Shown here: positions 39,231 to 48,647 of the stretch, in pieces
How the letters are laid out: each line of letters begins with the position of its first letter
How positions within the stretch are numbered: position 1 is the stretch's first letter
From: Streptomyces sp. LUP30
Lineage (GTDB): Bacteria; Actinomycetota; Actinomycetes; Streptomycetales; Streptomycetaceae
Direction of reading: 5' to 3'
DNA length: 64,000 nt
Assembly: GCF_001746365.1 (NCBI RefSeq)
Contig: NZ_MJAJ01000001.1
Location: 317,182-381,181, forward strand
Notes under the pieces: generated by a model
The model's input: the letters and a program-made list of their open reading frames with translations, nothing else
Database searches by the model: none
What the model was told of the DNA's origin: nothing
Position numbers and translations under genes: made by a program

Positions 39231-40988
39231 ATGGGCGGCAGCCGTGCGCACGACCGGGAGGGCGGCTTTCCGCAGACCGGCGGGCGGCTCCCCATGGCCG
39301 CGCGGGAAGAGCCCCGCCCGCCCCCTCCCGCTCCGGCCGACCATGCCCTCCACGAACTCCTGGCGCTCTGCCGCACCCTGTTCGACACCCCGGACGAAGG
39401 CGAGATCCTGCGCCTGGCCATGGACCACATAGCCGCCGTGGGGCCGTACAGCGCCGAGGCCGGATTCCTCAAAGTGGGCGGCGACCTGGTCCCCAGCCCG
39501 AGGAACGGGCAGGTGCATGCCTCGGCCGTGGGCCGCCGGGTGCGGGAGCTGGCCGGGCAGGACGGCCCGGTGATCCTACCCGGCAGGCCCTGGGGCCGGG
39601 CCCTGGGACTGCGCGGACTCGAGGGACTCCACGGCTACCTCGTGGTGACATCCCTCTCCCGGCCCAGCAAGGCCGAGCGGTCCCTGCTCGCCACGCTCGT
39701 CCGGCACACCGCTGCCGCTCTGTCCGTCGCCTTCGCGCACCGCCGCCGACGCGAGGACGCGCTGGAGCTGCGCCGCCTCAAAGAGGAACGCACCGCCCTC
39801 CAGCGGCAGCTGATCTCCGTCGTGGCCGAGTTGGGATACCAGCGTGGCGTTCACGCGCTCATGGCCGATGTCGTCGCCTCGGGCGGCGGCGAGGAGGCCG
39901 TCACCCGGGCCCTGCACGGGCTCACCGGACTCCCCGCTTTGGTCGAGGACCGCTTCGGTCGGTTGAGGTCCTGGACCGGCATCAGCCGCCCCGACCCCTA
40001 TCCGGAACCGGACCCCGTGCGCCAGGACGAGATGCTGCACGCCGTCGCCCGGGAGGTCGGACCGGTGCGGATCAAGGACCGGCTGATCACCCTGGTCCGC
40101 CGGCGCGGCGAGATCCTGGGTGTACTGGCCCTGGTCGATGTCCGGTGCGAGGCCGACGAGCACACCGTACTCGCGCTGGAGTACGCCGCCGCGTCCCTGG
40201 CCCTGGAGCTGGCGCACCTGCGCAACGTGGCCGAAGTGGAGCTGAGGCTGAACCGCGAGCTGGTCGACGACCTGCTGGCAGGGACGGGCGAGGCCAGCGC
40301 CTACGCCAGGTCCGAGGCCGTCGGACACGATCTGCACCGCAGCCACTATGTCGTCGTGGTGCAGTGGTCGAACCGGACCGTGGACGATTCCTTCGCTCAG
40401 ACCGTGGGCCGGGCGGCCTCCGCCGTGGGCATGCACTCGTTGCTGACCCGACGTTCCGACCATGTGGTCCTGGTCGCCGACGACAGGCCGCACGCCCGCG
40501 CGCTGTACGAGGCGCTCGCCCGGGAGACCGGAACCCGGTCCGGAATGATCGGGGTGAGCGCCCCGTCCGACTCGCTGGACGACATCCCCCACCGCTACGA
40601 GGAGGCGCAACGCGCCCTGGAAGTACGCCGCCACTCCCGCGAGCGCTACGGCACGACGTTCTTCGACGAGCTCGGCCTCTACCGCATCCTGGGGCCCGGC
40701 AACGACTACCGGGAACTGGAGACGTTCGTCGACGAGTGGCTCGGGCAGCTCATCGACTACGACTCCCGTCACCACGCGACCATGGTGGACACCCTGTCCC
40801 GGTACTTCGACTGCGGCGGCAACTACGACGAGACGGCCGAATCCCTCGCGATCCACCGCAGCACGCTGCGCTATCGGCTCCAGCGCATCCGCGACATCAG
40901 CGGCAACGACCTCGCCGACGTCGAGGACCGGCTCAACCTCCAGGTGGCGACCCGAGTGTGGAAGATCATCCTGGGCGGCCCCGGCTGA
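39231..40988 (+). CDS. PucR/CdaR-type regulator with GAF domain
   Basis: The product is 585 residues. An Arg/Pro-rich lead precedes a GAF-like sensor (ELLALCRTLFDTPDEGEILR, GLHGYLVVTSLSRPSKAER), a helical linker (RRLKEERTALQRQLISVVAE), a second sensor-like region (about 200-320) and the PucR C-terminal HTH_30. The HTH includes VDTLSRYFDCGGNYDETAES and LAIHRSTLRYRLQRIRDISG. PucR proteins sense small molecules and activate catabolic or stress genes. It is divergent from the dnaK operon and is the obvious candidate to control it. The ATG at 39231 follows AAAGGAG. Confidence 0.88.
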   Translation: MGGSRAHDREGGFPQTGGRLPMAAREEPRPPPPAPADHALHELLALCRTLFDTPDEGEILRLAMDHIAAVGPYSAEAGFLKVGGDLVPSPRNGQVHASAVGRRVRELAGQDGPVILPGRPWGRALGLRGLEGLHGYLVVTSLSRPSKAERSLLATLVRHTAAALSVAFAHRRRREDALELRRLKEERTALQRQLISVVAELGYQRGVHALMADVVASGGGEEAVTRALHGLTGLPALVEDRFGRLRSWTGISRPDPYPEPDPVRQDEMLHAVAREVGPVRIKDRLITLVRRRGEILGVLALVDVRCEADEHTVLALEYAAASLALELAHLRNVAEVELRLNRELVDDLLAGTGEASAYARSEAVGHDLHRSHYVVVVQWSNRTVDDSFAQTVGRAASAVGMHSLLTRRSDHVVLVADDRPHARALYEALARETGTRSGMIGVSAPSDSLDDIPHRYEEAQRALEVRRHSRERYGTTFFDELGLYRILGPGNDYRELETFVDEWLGQLIDYDSRHHATMVDTLSRYFDCGGNYDETAESLAIHRSTLRYRLQRIRDISGNDLADVEDRLNLQVATRVWKIILGGPG

Positions 40989-41560
40989 TACCCCACTGGA
41001 ACGATCCGGACCGGGCATGCACCCATGCTTCCCGCACAGTGCGTGGCAGAGGAACCTCGCGGAACTCCCCCGCCGTGCGATGTTTCGGCTTCGCCGGCTC
41101 ATGCGTGTGCGGGTGGATCTGCCTCGAGCACCCGACAGACATCGCCCGCCACCACCTCGTTGATGCCTTCCTCTCCGCGTAGATCTGCGTCAGACGCTGA
41201 CCTCGGCGCCGCCAGCCAGGCCTGTGGGGTGTCCCCCAGATGTCTTCCTCGCGGAGCATGCGCCGTGCGTAGTAGGAGGTGAACGGGCCGAGGACCAGGC
41301 GGATCGCTTCCAGCACGTTTGAGCGCAGAGGAGAACAAGTTACTGCGCCGCGCCGCCGACCTGCTTTCGGCCGGGGAGCGCCGCTGCTTGAACCGGTCGA
41401 TGCACCGTTCGACAGCATTGCGTGCTTTGTATGCCTGGGTGTCGAAGGCAGGAGGGCGACCTCCGCCACGACCCCGCAGGAGGCGGGAGTGGCTCTGCGA
41501 CTGCCGCTCCCGTGCGGCGCGCAGGGTCGCAATGGTTTCCGGATGCCTTGCCGTCGGCGG
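40989..41560. other. Insertion-sequence debris
   Basis: This stretch has no intact gene. The minus strand holds an IS5-type transposase fragment (41372-41476). Nearer 40970-41100 is a frame reading KPKHRTAGEFREVPLPRTVR, which resembles the middle of tyrosine recombinases, although that likeness is weak. The frames between are broken. Confidence 0.45.
41372..41476 (-). mobile_element. IS5-family transposase fragment
   Basis: The minus frame reads RGGGRPPAFDTQAYKARNAV then ERCIDRFKQRR. This is the GRPP-F-D...Y(K)xRNxVERCxNRLKQWR block near the C terminus of IS5-type DDE transposases, where the third catalytic acid (E of VER) lies. About 35 codons are recognisable and the rest is gone. Confidence 0.65.
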
Positions 41561-42166
41561 TTACCGGAACAGATGGTCAAGGTAGTAGTCGATGGCAGCG
41601 GTGGCTTCTTCGGGGGTGCGCAGGCCCAGGACGACGGGTGGCCCCTGTGAGTCGGCGAGGCCGAAGAGCAGTTCCGCTTCCACATCGGGGTCGCGGTCCG
41701 CAGCGATGTCGCCGGCTTCCTGGGCCATGCGCACGAGGTCGGCGAGGAGCCGGTAGAGGCGGGGCAGCCCGTCGACGTAGAGGGCTCGCAGCTTGGGGTT
41801 CGCAAGCATGCGGATGAGGTACGCGACGCCGACGAGCCACTCGCGTCGGCGCCGATCGTCCTTGGGGATCGTTTCCAGCAGTACCCAGCGCAGCGCCTCC
41901 CTGGGGCTGGGCTCGCCCTCGGGCCACGCCTGCTCGTTCCACCGTTGCTGGACCAGCCAGTCCTGGTACTCGATCGCGTAGGCGAGCAGTTCGTCCTTGT
42001 TGGCGAAGTAGTGCTGGATGTGCCCGGGTGAGACGCCCGCCTGCGCCGCCACGGCCCGCACGGAGATCGCTTCCAGTCCCTGGTCGGCGACGATGTCCAG
42101 CAGCGCCTCGGCGATCCGGTCGCGGCGGGCCTTGTGGTCTACCTGTCTCGGCACGTCGACCGGCAC
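41561..42166 (-). CDS. TetR family repressor
   Basis: The product is 201 residues. The N-terminal HTH reads RRDRIAEALLDIVADQGLEA, SVRAVAAQAGVSPGHIQHYF and ANKDELLAYA, followed by a helical ligand domain. A GTG at 42166 (GGAAGAGAG ahead) or 42154 is the start. It is divergent from the carboxylesterase gene. The palindrome between them at 42218-42235 is a very likely operator, so it should repress the esterase and itself until a ligand, perhaps an ester or its product, binds. Confidence 0.9.
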   Translation of the reverse strand: MPVDVPRQVDHKARRDRIAEALLDIVADQGLEAISVRAVAAQAGVSPGHIQHYFANKDELLAYAIEYQDWLVQQRWNEQAWPEGEPSPREALRWVLLETIPKDDRRRREWLVGVAYLIRMLANPKLRALYVDGLPRLYRLLADLVRMAQEAGDIAADRDPDVEAELLFGLADSQGPPVVLGLRTPEEATAAIDYYLDHLFR

Positions 42167-42217
42167 CTCTCTTCCTCGTGCTTGCCTTCCTGGGCGAATC
42201 ACCCTAATGTCGTTTTC

Positions 42218-42235
42218 ACAATACGAACGTATTGT
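42218..42235. promoter_or_regulatory. TetR operator
   Basis: ACAATACG, AA, CGTATTGT: eight-base perfect arms, 52 bases upstream of the TetR start and 51 bases upstream of the esterase start. Its right half contains TATTGT, a good -10 for the esterase promoter. The symmetry and location fit a TetR-family site. Confidence 0.8.
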
Positions 42236-42285
42236 AACGAGTGATGGGCCGCCCGCAGCGGCAAGGGGAGAGGACGGACTGGACC

Positions 42286-43860
42286 ATGCCGAAGCGACGC
42301 TCCACTTCCGGCGCCGCACTCGTCGCGGCCCTCCTCGTGGCGGTGACGAGCACAGCGGACGCGGTGCAGACCTCGCCGGCGGCGGCCCGGCAGCATCCAC
42401 CCGAGCAGCGTGCCCAGGGTCAGCATCCCAAGGCTCGGCCGGACATCGCCCGTACGCGCCAGGGCCGGCTGCAGGGGGTTTCCACCGACGGCGTCACCAC
42501 CTATCAGGGCATCCCCTACGCAGCGCCTCCGGTCGGCCCGCTGCGCTGGCAACCCCCGGCCGCGCCACCCACCTGGACCGGCACGCGCACGGCGGCCAAG
42601 CCCGGACCGGCCTGCGCGCAGCCCGAGGTGGCGGACTCCGCGGAGGACTGCCTGTACCTCAACGTCACCACGCCCGCTCATGGCGCGGCCCGCGCGACCC
42701 CGCGACCGGTCGTGGTGTGGTTGCACGGCGGGGCCTTCAGCTCGGGCTCCGGGGACCAGTACGACGCCACCCGGATGGCCCGGCAGGGCGACGTCACGGT
42801 CGTGACCGTCAACTCGCGCCTGGGCGCCCTGGGCTTCTTCGCCCATCCGGACCTGCCTGACTCCGGGGCCTTCGGCCTGCAGGACCAGCAGGCGGCGCTG
42901 CGCTGGGTACGGGACAACGCTGCCGCGTTCGGCGGTGATCCCGGCAACGTCACACTCATGGGCGAGTCCTCCGGAGGCGCGAGCGTGTGCGCCCAGCTCA
43001 CCTCGCCCAAGGCCGCAGGGCTTTTCCACCGCGCGGTCATCCAAAGCGGCTCCTGCCTGCAGAACTGGCCCAAGAACACGCTCGCCCCCGGCGACCCCGC
43101 CGCCGCCTACTTCGCCCGCCAGGACCAACTGGCCGCCAAGGGCCGCGGTGTTCTGGGCTGCCGCAGCCTGAAATGCCTACGTGCCAAGCCCGTCAAGGAC
43201 GTGCTGTCCCTCAACGGGCGCTTCCACCAGCCCGCCTACGGGACGAGTGTCCTGCCCCTCTCGCCGGCCCGCGCGCTCGCCACTGGAAACTTCCACCGTG
43301 TGCCCGTCCTGCAGGGCAACACCCGTGACGAACACCGGCTGTTCGCCGCCCTGTTCACGCTGGACGGGCCGATGTCCGCAGCGGACTACCGCCGCCTGCT
43401 CACCGAGACCTACGGCAGGCGGCAAGCGGCCCGCATCGCGCGCGCGTACCCGCCCGGCGCCACGCCCCCGCTGGCCTGGGCCAAAGTCGGCACCGACCGC
43501 AGCTGGGTGTGCCCCACCCTGGCCGCCGACCGGCTGCTGGCCAAGCATGTCCCGGTCTACAGCTACGAGTTCGCCGACCGCCACCCGCCGGCACCCGACC
43601 TCCACCCCGACTTCCCGCTGGGCGCCTACCACAGCGCCGAGCTGCCCTACTTGTTCGGCATGGGCGACCTGCGCCTCGACGACGGGCAGTCCGCCCTCTC
43701 CCGACGCATGATCGCCGCGTGGACGACGTTCGCCAGAACTGGCACGCCCGGCGACGACTGGCCCCCCTTCCCGCACACCCGGCGGCTGGCGCGGAACACG
43801 CTCGCCGGCGTGGACGCGGCGGCCGAACATCGCTGCGCCTTCTGGTCGCACAACTCCTGA
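42286..43860 (+). CDS. Secreted type B carboxylesterase
   Basis: This 524-residue alpha/beta hydrolase of the carboxylesterase/lipase family begins MPKRRSTSGAALVAALLVAV, a signal peptide cleaved near residue 33. It has TYQGIPYAAPPVGPLRW, VWLHGGAFSSGSGDQYD (oxyanion hole), the nucleophile elbow GESSGGASV, the acid in QGNTRDEHRLF and the histidine in LGAYHSAELPYLFG. SAEDCLYLNV gives the conserved Cys. An in-frame GTG at 42241 is unlikely because it would lie within the predicted operator-promoter. It is controlled by the divergent TetR gene. Confidence 0.92.
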   Translation: MPKRRSTSGAALVAALLVAVTSTADAVQTSPAAARQHPPEQRAQGQHPKARPDIARTRQGRLQGVSTDGVTTYQGIPYAAPPVGPLRWQPPAAPPTWTGTRTAAKPGPACAQPEVADSAEDCLYLNVTTPAHGAARATPRPVVVWLHGGAFSSGSGDQYDATRMARQGDVTVVTVNSRLGALGFFAHPDLPDSGAFGLQDQQAALRWVRDNAAAFGGDPGNVTLMGESSGGASVCAQLTSPKAAGLFHRAVIQSGSCLQNWPKNTLAPGDPAAAYFARQDQLAAKGRGVLGCRSLKCLRAKPVKDVLSLNGRFHQPAYGTSVLPLSPARALATGNFHRVPVLQGNTRDEHRLFAALFTLDGPMSAADYRRLLTETYGRRQAARIARAYPPGATPPLAWAKVGTDRSWVCPTLAADRLLAKHVPVYSYEFADRHPPAPDLHPDFPLGAYHSAELPYLFGMGDLRLDDGQSALSRRMIAAWTTFARTGTPGDDWPPFPHTRRLARNTLAGVDAAAEHRCAFWSHNS

Positions 43861-43918
43861 CGCCCCTGATCCGCGCACACCCAGTGGACCGTACGACCAA
43901 CCCCTTCGGAGGATCCCC

Positions 43919-44329
43919 ATGGACGCAATCGGCGAACCGATCGCCGAGGCCGACTACATCGGCACCACCGCCCACGAGTTGAGCGAGAAGCGAGCGGCGG
44001 CGAAGATCGCCGCCGGCATAAGCCAAAAGACTCTCTTCCAGCGCCGCGGCCGGATCATCCTGCACCCCGAACTGCTCGTCCTCACCGGCTGGTCCGACAA
44101 CGGCGATCTCACCCTCACCCGCGCGGACGTCACCGCGGCGAAAACCCGCTTCACCCACCTCTACGGCCGCTTCCTCGGCGGCCTGCTGAACGCCGGCCAG
44201 CCCCTCATCCTCCACACCACCGACGCATCGGCCGACGAGGTGTACCTGCTCATCAACCACCGCGGCTTCCTGGAGACCACGGACGATCGGGCCTGGGAGA
44301 AGCGCATCGACCGGTGGCGCCGCAGCTGA
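43919..44329 (+). CDS. Hypothetical protein, probably co-transcribed with the esterase
   Basis: The product is 136 residues from the ATG at 43919 behind CGGAGG. It has no signal or membrane segment. A helical start (ADYIGTTAHELSEKRAAAK) leads to strands IILHPELLVLTGWSD and EVYLLINHRGFLE, suggesting a PH- or GRAM-like small beta domain. It starts 58 bases after the esterase stop on the same strand. No family was recognised. Confidence 0.65.
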   Translation: MDAIGEPIAEADYIGTTAHELSEKRAAAKIAAGISQKTLFQRRGRIILHPELLVLTGWSDNGDLTLTRADVTAAKTRFTHLYGRFLGGLLNAGQPLILHTTDASADEVYLLINHRGFLETTDDRAWEKRIDRWRRS

Positions 44330-44553
44330 AACCTCGGAAATCATCTCCCAGCGGCCGTAGGCGCGGCCGACGGTTTCTTTGTGGATGCGGACGAGCCGGT
44401 CGGCCCGGTGGCCCCGGGTCTTTCCCTCGACGCCAAGGGCCACCGACGGGTTCGCAACGTCTGGCTTCTGCTCGCAAGGGCTTCCATTCCGTTGGCCACG
44501 GGAGTCGTCACAAACTCCGACAGGTCGGAGCCGCCTCACGCTCGGGGGACGGA

Positions 44554-44901
44554 TCAGGCCACTGGATTCTCCAGCAGCGTGACCCGGTTGCCGTCCGGAT
44601 CGTGCAGAGAAGCAAACCGGGTGCGCGTTCCGCCTGTCTGCACCGGCCCCGTATGCAAACCGCGTTCCTTGAGCTGCGCCAAAGCCTCGTCCAGATCAGG
44701 CACCTCCAGATTGAGAAGCGATGACCCAGCGTGTTCGGCGTCCTCGAAGACCTGGAGCCAGCCGCTCGCGGTGAGATGCCAGTCTGCCAGTGACGGCATC
44801 GGCCGGGTGTCCGCCGGGCGTCCCAGCAACCGTTCGTACCAGACCACCGCCTCCTCGACCCTTCCCACAGGGGCAACCATCAGTACGCGGGCGATATCCA
44901 T
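44554..44901 (-). CDS. VOC family protein
   Basis: This 115-residue protein has the glyoxalase/bleomycin-resistance fold in two halves: MDIARVLMVAPVGRVEEAVV, WYERLLGRPADTRP, then LNLEVPDLDEALAQLKERGL and LHDPDGNRVTLLE. It has no clear set of metal ligands (the final E remains), so it may be a binding protein rather than an enzyme. The ATG at 44901 was preferred to one at 44913. It is a single gene, convergent with the hypothetical gene upstream. Confidence 0.85.
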   Translation of the reverse strand: MDIARVLMVAPVGRVEEAVVWYERLLGRPADTRPMPSLADWHLTASGWLQVFEDAEHAGSSLLNLEVPDLDEALAQLKERGLHTGPVQTGGTRTRFASLHDPDGNRVTLLENPVA

Positions 44902-44913
44902 GAACACCACCAT

Positions 44914-45663
44914 CTTCCGAGTCGGCCTTTTCGCGTCACTTCCATAGACAGCTTGAGACGGCAGAACTCATCGATCGCAGGCTGCCGAGCAGTCGGCGCA
45001 GCAGGATCAGGCAGCGAGACCAGGGCCGAGCGCGCGCCGGCCGTGTCAGGTCCTGGTTTCGTTCACGAGACGGGGTTCCGGCTCAGGTTCTCCGACGTGG
45101 CCACTCTGAGTGACATCCACATCACCTTCGAGCCCTGCGCGAAGTCCGCAGCCCACCAGATCCGTCGGCAGGCAGGGGGCGTCTGTTGCCAGCTTTCGGG
45201 TGACTGCCCATTTCACTGCGAGGTGGCACGCTGTGGCGAACCGGTCGCCCTGGTCGCAGCGCCGGTGGCGCCGTTTTGGGGATGGGTGCGGCCGCTCGCA
45301 GTCGACCCCGACCCGTTGAGCACGCACCCGGCCGGCAGACAGCCGGCGAGTCCTCAGCCGCATCCATCCGGAAGGGCAGGCAGTGGGTGTGGCCGGAAGG
45401 GGGGGCAGACGCTGGGGGATCCGGTGAACCCGTAGTTCAGGTAGCCCTTGCCATCGCAGTCCCAGTCGGGCCGGAGTCCGGCGTCGGCGTAAACGCGCTT
45501 GCCGGCCTCCATCCTGATCGTCGGCGTCGCCCAGGAGCCGTTTCCGGAGGAGCCGGAGCTTGGACTCGATGTCGTACGTCGCGCTCTTCACCGTGGCGCC
45601 GCTGTCGGGACGGACGAGGACGAGGTGCTGCGCGACGTCGGACAGGACGGCGACCGCCTCTGG
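44914..45663. other. Gene-poor stretch with possible decayed frames
   Basis: In about 750 bases no intact gene is supported. On the minus strand near 45600-45430, separate frames read ATVKSATYDIESK and then ATPTIRMEAGKRVYADAGLR and DWDCDGKGYLNYG. This could be the frameshifted end of a secreted protein gene, but no family was recognised. No hairpin or RNA gene was seen. Confidence 0.3.
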
Positions 45664-45864
45664 TCATGAAGCGCACTGGGCGAGGGCGGCCGTAACAGCG
45701 GCCGCGAGAGTGAGCACGGCAGCGAACGTGGTGGCCGCATGCCTGAGTGCGGCGGGGTAGGTGGCGCCCTCGATGCGGCTGAGTTTGGCCGCGCCGACGG
45801 CGGCCAGCAGCGCGACCATGACGATCAGCGCGGTCGTGAGCAGGATGACAGCGAGAGAGGGCAC
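45664..45864 (-). CDS. Small two-helix membrane protein
   Basis: The product is 66 residues from the ATG at 45864. It has one helix at about 4-26 (LAVILLTTALIVMVALLAAV), a short loop (AKLSRIEGATYPAALRHA) and a second helix (ATTFAAVLTLAAAVTAALA). It is divergent from the HTH/P-loop/TPR gene, with 82 bases between. Similar tiny hydrophobic proteins are found beside such regulators in Streptomyces, by memory. The function is unknown. Confidence 0.6.
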   Translation of the reverse strand: MPSLAVILLTTALIVMVALLAAVGAAKLSRIEGATYPAALRHAATTFAAVLTLAAAVTAALAQCAS

Positions 45865-45920
45865 GGCAAGCTCCCGTCAGATTATGGGTTGTTGACGTGG
45901 CTGACGGTCTCGGAAGAGGT

Positions 45921-45962
45921 GTTCGCCGGAGTTCGCCGGTAGGAAGATGAACACTGGCGAAC
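45921..45962. promoter_or_regulatory. GTTCGCC repeats around the start of the STAND-like gene
   Basis: GTTCGCCGGA at 45921 is followed at once by GTTCGCCGGT at 45931, and the inverse GGCGAAC is at 45956-45962, inside codons 4-6. The ATG at 45947 and its AGGAAG lie in the loop. This arrangement fits autoregulation by the protein's own N-terminal HTH, or a translational hairpin. Confidence 0.5.
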
Positions 45963-48394
45963 ACGACGACTTCTGGGAGGGGCATGCACAAGTGGTCGAC
46001 GAGCGGATTGAGCGCGGTGCGGCGCAGGCCGAGCTGCACAGGAGGTTGAGTGACGCACTGGCCCACTCCCGGCTGAGCAAGTCCCAGTTGGCTGCCCGGG
46101 TGCGGTTGGGGCGCACGACGGTGTCAGAAGCGTTCAATCCGAACGCGCCTGTGCCTTCAGCGGACACGGTTTCCGCGCTGGTTCGGGTGCTGAAGCTGCC
46201 TGTGGATGAACTGCTGGAACTGCGACGGCGTGCGGCTGAGGAAGTCAGCTCAGCGACGGGGTCGGAATTGGCGCCGGGCAAGCTGATCGGCATGTGGGAG
46301 CCGCACGACCTGGAGGTGCATCCGGCCGGTCCCAGTCCGGACGGGTGCGGTTCCCGCGTGCCTGAAGGGCGGGTGTTGCCCGCCTACGTTCAGCGTGAGC
46401 ACGACCGTGTCCTTGCAGACGCGGTGCGCGACTGCACCGAGGGCCGCAGTCGAATGCTTGTCCTGGTCGGATCCTCATCGACGGGGAAAACCAGGGCATG
46501 TTGGGAGGCGGTTCAGCCGCTCGCCGAGAGGGATTGGCGGCTGTGGCACCCCTTCGACCCGACTCGGGCCGAGGCCGCTCTGGAGGACCTGCACCGCGTC
46601 CAGCCGCGGACCGTCGTGTGGCTGAACGAAGCTCAGCACTACCTGGGCGATCCGAAGGTCGGCGAGCGGATCGCGGCGGCAGTTCACACCCTGCTCACCC
46701 AATGCGAGCGGGGGCCGCTACTGGTTCTGGGGACCCTCTGGCCCGAATACCTCCGCCAGTACACCTCTTTGCCCGCGCCTGGGGCAGCGGACCCGCACAG
46801 CCGGGTTCGGGAGTTGCTGGCCGCACGGACTGTGGCTGTCCCAGAGACCTTCGACCTTCCGGCTCTGGCTACTGCTGCCGCGCTCGCCGCAGATGGTGAC
46901 CAGCTGCTGGCCGATGCGCTCACTCGCACCCATACCGATGGACGCCTCACGCAAGACCTTGCCGGAGCGCCCGAGCTCCTGGATCGCTTCGAGCACGCCA
47001 CGCCGGCCGCCAGGGCTGTTCTGGCAGCTGCGATGGATGCGCGCCGCCTCGGTGCAGGCCTCCATCTCCCGCAGGCCTTTCTCACTGGGGCCGCTGCCGA
47101 CTACCTCGCCGATGCCGACTACGACCAACTCGCCGACGACTGGGCAGAGGCCGCCTTTGCTGAACTCGCGCGCCCCGTGCACGGCAAGCAAGCCCTTTTG
47201 CACCGCGTCACTCCTCGCCCCAGACGTCGGCCGCCCGGACCTTCGCGGTCGGCCGCTGGCCCCCTTCCGGCAGGGCCTGTCTTCCGGCTCGCCGACTACC
47301 TTGAACAACACGGCTGGCTGACTCGCCGCTGGCTGTGTCCGCCGGCGTCCTTCTGGCACGCAGCGCACGACCACTTCACCTCTGTCAAAGATCTTGAGAC
47401 TCTCGTCGAAGCAGCAGAGGTTCGGCACCGCCTCGAATGGGCGCACCACCTCCGGTTGCGAGCAGCGGACGCGGGCAGCACCGTCGCCCAGGTGAAGCTG
47501 GGGATGCTGTGGGAGGCGGCCGAGGACACGGAAGCGGCGGAGATTCTCTACCGTAAGGCCGCCGATGCCGGTGCCACAGAGGGCCTCGGCCGCCTGGTCA
47601 TGATGCGAGAGGTGGCTGGAGAGCGGGAAGCCGCCGAGGCCCTGGCCCGGCAGGCAGCTGATGCCGGGAACACTGATGTCCGGCTCCGTCTGGCTCAGTT
47701 CCGACGGGTTTCCGGGCACGGGGAGGAGGGTTTCGTGACCATCGTCCCCCCGCGTGCCCCCGACACGGCGTTCGTGTTCGACCAGATCCGCGCGGCCGCG
47801 GTACCGGCTGAAGTGGCGGCGATCGTGAAGGAAATAGGCATTCGCTCAAGCGACCCGAATGACCTGGTCGTCTTGGCCGAACTGCGGCACCGGGCCGGGG
47901 ATCGGGACGGGGCCGAAGCCTTGTACCGGCAAGCCGCCGACGCCGGCTCCGGGGCTGCCCTGACCCGGCTGGCCGTGCTACGGGGAGAAGCCGGAGATCT
48001 CGAGGGCGCTGCGACACTCGCACAGCAGGCAGCCAACACCGGTAACACCAGCGCCCTGATGAGCGTGGCCGACCTGAGGCAGAAGGCCGGCAACCGAAAG
48101 GACGCCGAAGCCCTTTACCGGCAGGCCGCCGACGCCGGCTCACAGATCGCTCTGATCCGTGCGGCAGGCATGTGGGAAGACGCAGGCGATTCGGCGTCTG
48201 CTGACGCTCTGATGCACCAGTGCGCCAATGCAGGAGAGACCGCAGCCCTACACGTCCCCGCATGGGTCTCGTGGGCAGAAGACAGGCGGCTCTTACCAGT
48301 CCAACGATGGCCCTTCGGGTTGGACCCGGACGGCACGCCTTCAGCCCCCTGGGATCCATTCGACACGATGTCTAGGCCCCAGCATCCGTCATGA
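45947..48394 (+). CDS. STAND-like protein: HTH, P-loop NTPase, TPR/Sel1 repeats
   Basis: The product is 815 residues. About 28-90 is an XRE/Cro-type HTH (SRLSKSQLAARVRLGRTTVS, SADTVSALVRVLKLPVDELL). About 165-400 is a P-loop domain with Walker A VLVGSSSTGKTRACWEAV (near 174-181) and a Walker-B-like RTVVWLNEAQHYL with Asn-Glu in place of Asp-Asp/Glu. From about 500 it has repeats of 30-36 residues of the form AxxLYRKAADAGxxxALxRLA (at least seven), like Sel1/TPR. This order is that of STAND regulators and sensors, which oligomerise when the repeats bind a ligand. No effector domain is attached. The role, regulation or phage defence, is open. Confidence 0.75.
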   Translation: MNTGEHDDFWEGHAQVVDERIERGAAQAELHRRLSDALAHSRLSKSQLAARVRLGRTTVSEAFNPNAPVPSADTVSALVRVLKLPVDELLELRRRAAEEVSSATGSELAPGKLIGMWEPHDLEVHPAGPSPDGCGSRVPEGRVLPAYVQREHDRVLADAVRDCTEGRSRMLVLVGSSSTGKTRACWEAVQPLAERDWRLWHPFDPTRAEAALEDLHRVQPRTVVWLNEAQHYLGDPKVGERIAAAVHTLLTQCERGPLLVLGTLWPEYLRQYTSLPAPGAADPHSRVRELLAARTVAVPETFDLPALATAAALAADGDQLLADALTRTHTDGRLTQDLAGAPELLDRFEHATPAARAVLAAAMDARRLGAGLHLPQAFLTGAAADYLADADYDQLADDWAEAAFAELARPVHGKQALLHRVTPRPRRRPPGPSRSAAGPLPAGPVFRLADYLEQHGWLTRRWLCPPASFWHAAHDHFTSVKDLETLVEAAEVRHRLEWAHHLRLRAADAGSTVAQVKLGMLWEAAEDTEAAEILYRKAADAGATEGLGRLVMMREVAGEREAAEALARQAADAGNTDVRLRLAQFRRVSGHGEEGFVTIVPPRAPDTAFVFDQIRAAAVPAEVAAIVKEIGIRSSDPNDLVVLAELRHRAGDRDGAEALYRQAADAGSGAALTRLAVLRGEAGDLEGAATLAQQAANTGNTSALMSVADLRQKAGNRKDAEALYRQAADAGSQIALIRAAGMWEDAGDSASADALMHQCANAGETAALHVPAWVSWAEDRRLLPVQRWPFGLDPDGTPSAPWDPFDTMSRPQHPS

Positions 48395-48647
48395 CCCTGC
48401 GCGGTGCGTTGCTCAAGCCTTCGGCGCCTCCCGTCTACTCGAAACCGCACTCGGCCTCCCGCACGCCCTGGCCACTGGGTAACCATGCTCATCGTCCCCC
48501 GTGAAGGTGCCCGTCGCTGCAAGGTCCCGCCTCGCCAGCGTGCTCTCGTCGGCCCGGTCTACCTTCGTCGGCACGACACGCTCGCGCTGGTCACCGCCGG
48601 TTTCGGCATATCGGGTCATGATCGTCAGGGAACCGACGGGAGGCCGT

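Noticed and set aside
43400-44539. Minus frame reading GKTRGHRADRLVRIHKETVG near 44430, possibly an IS fragment
   Set aside because: Only about 35 residues look ordered. No transposase motif could be matched with confidence.
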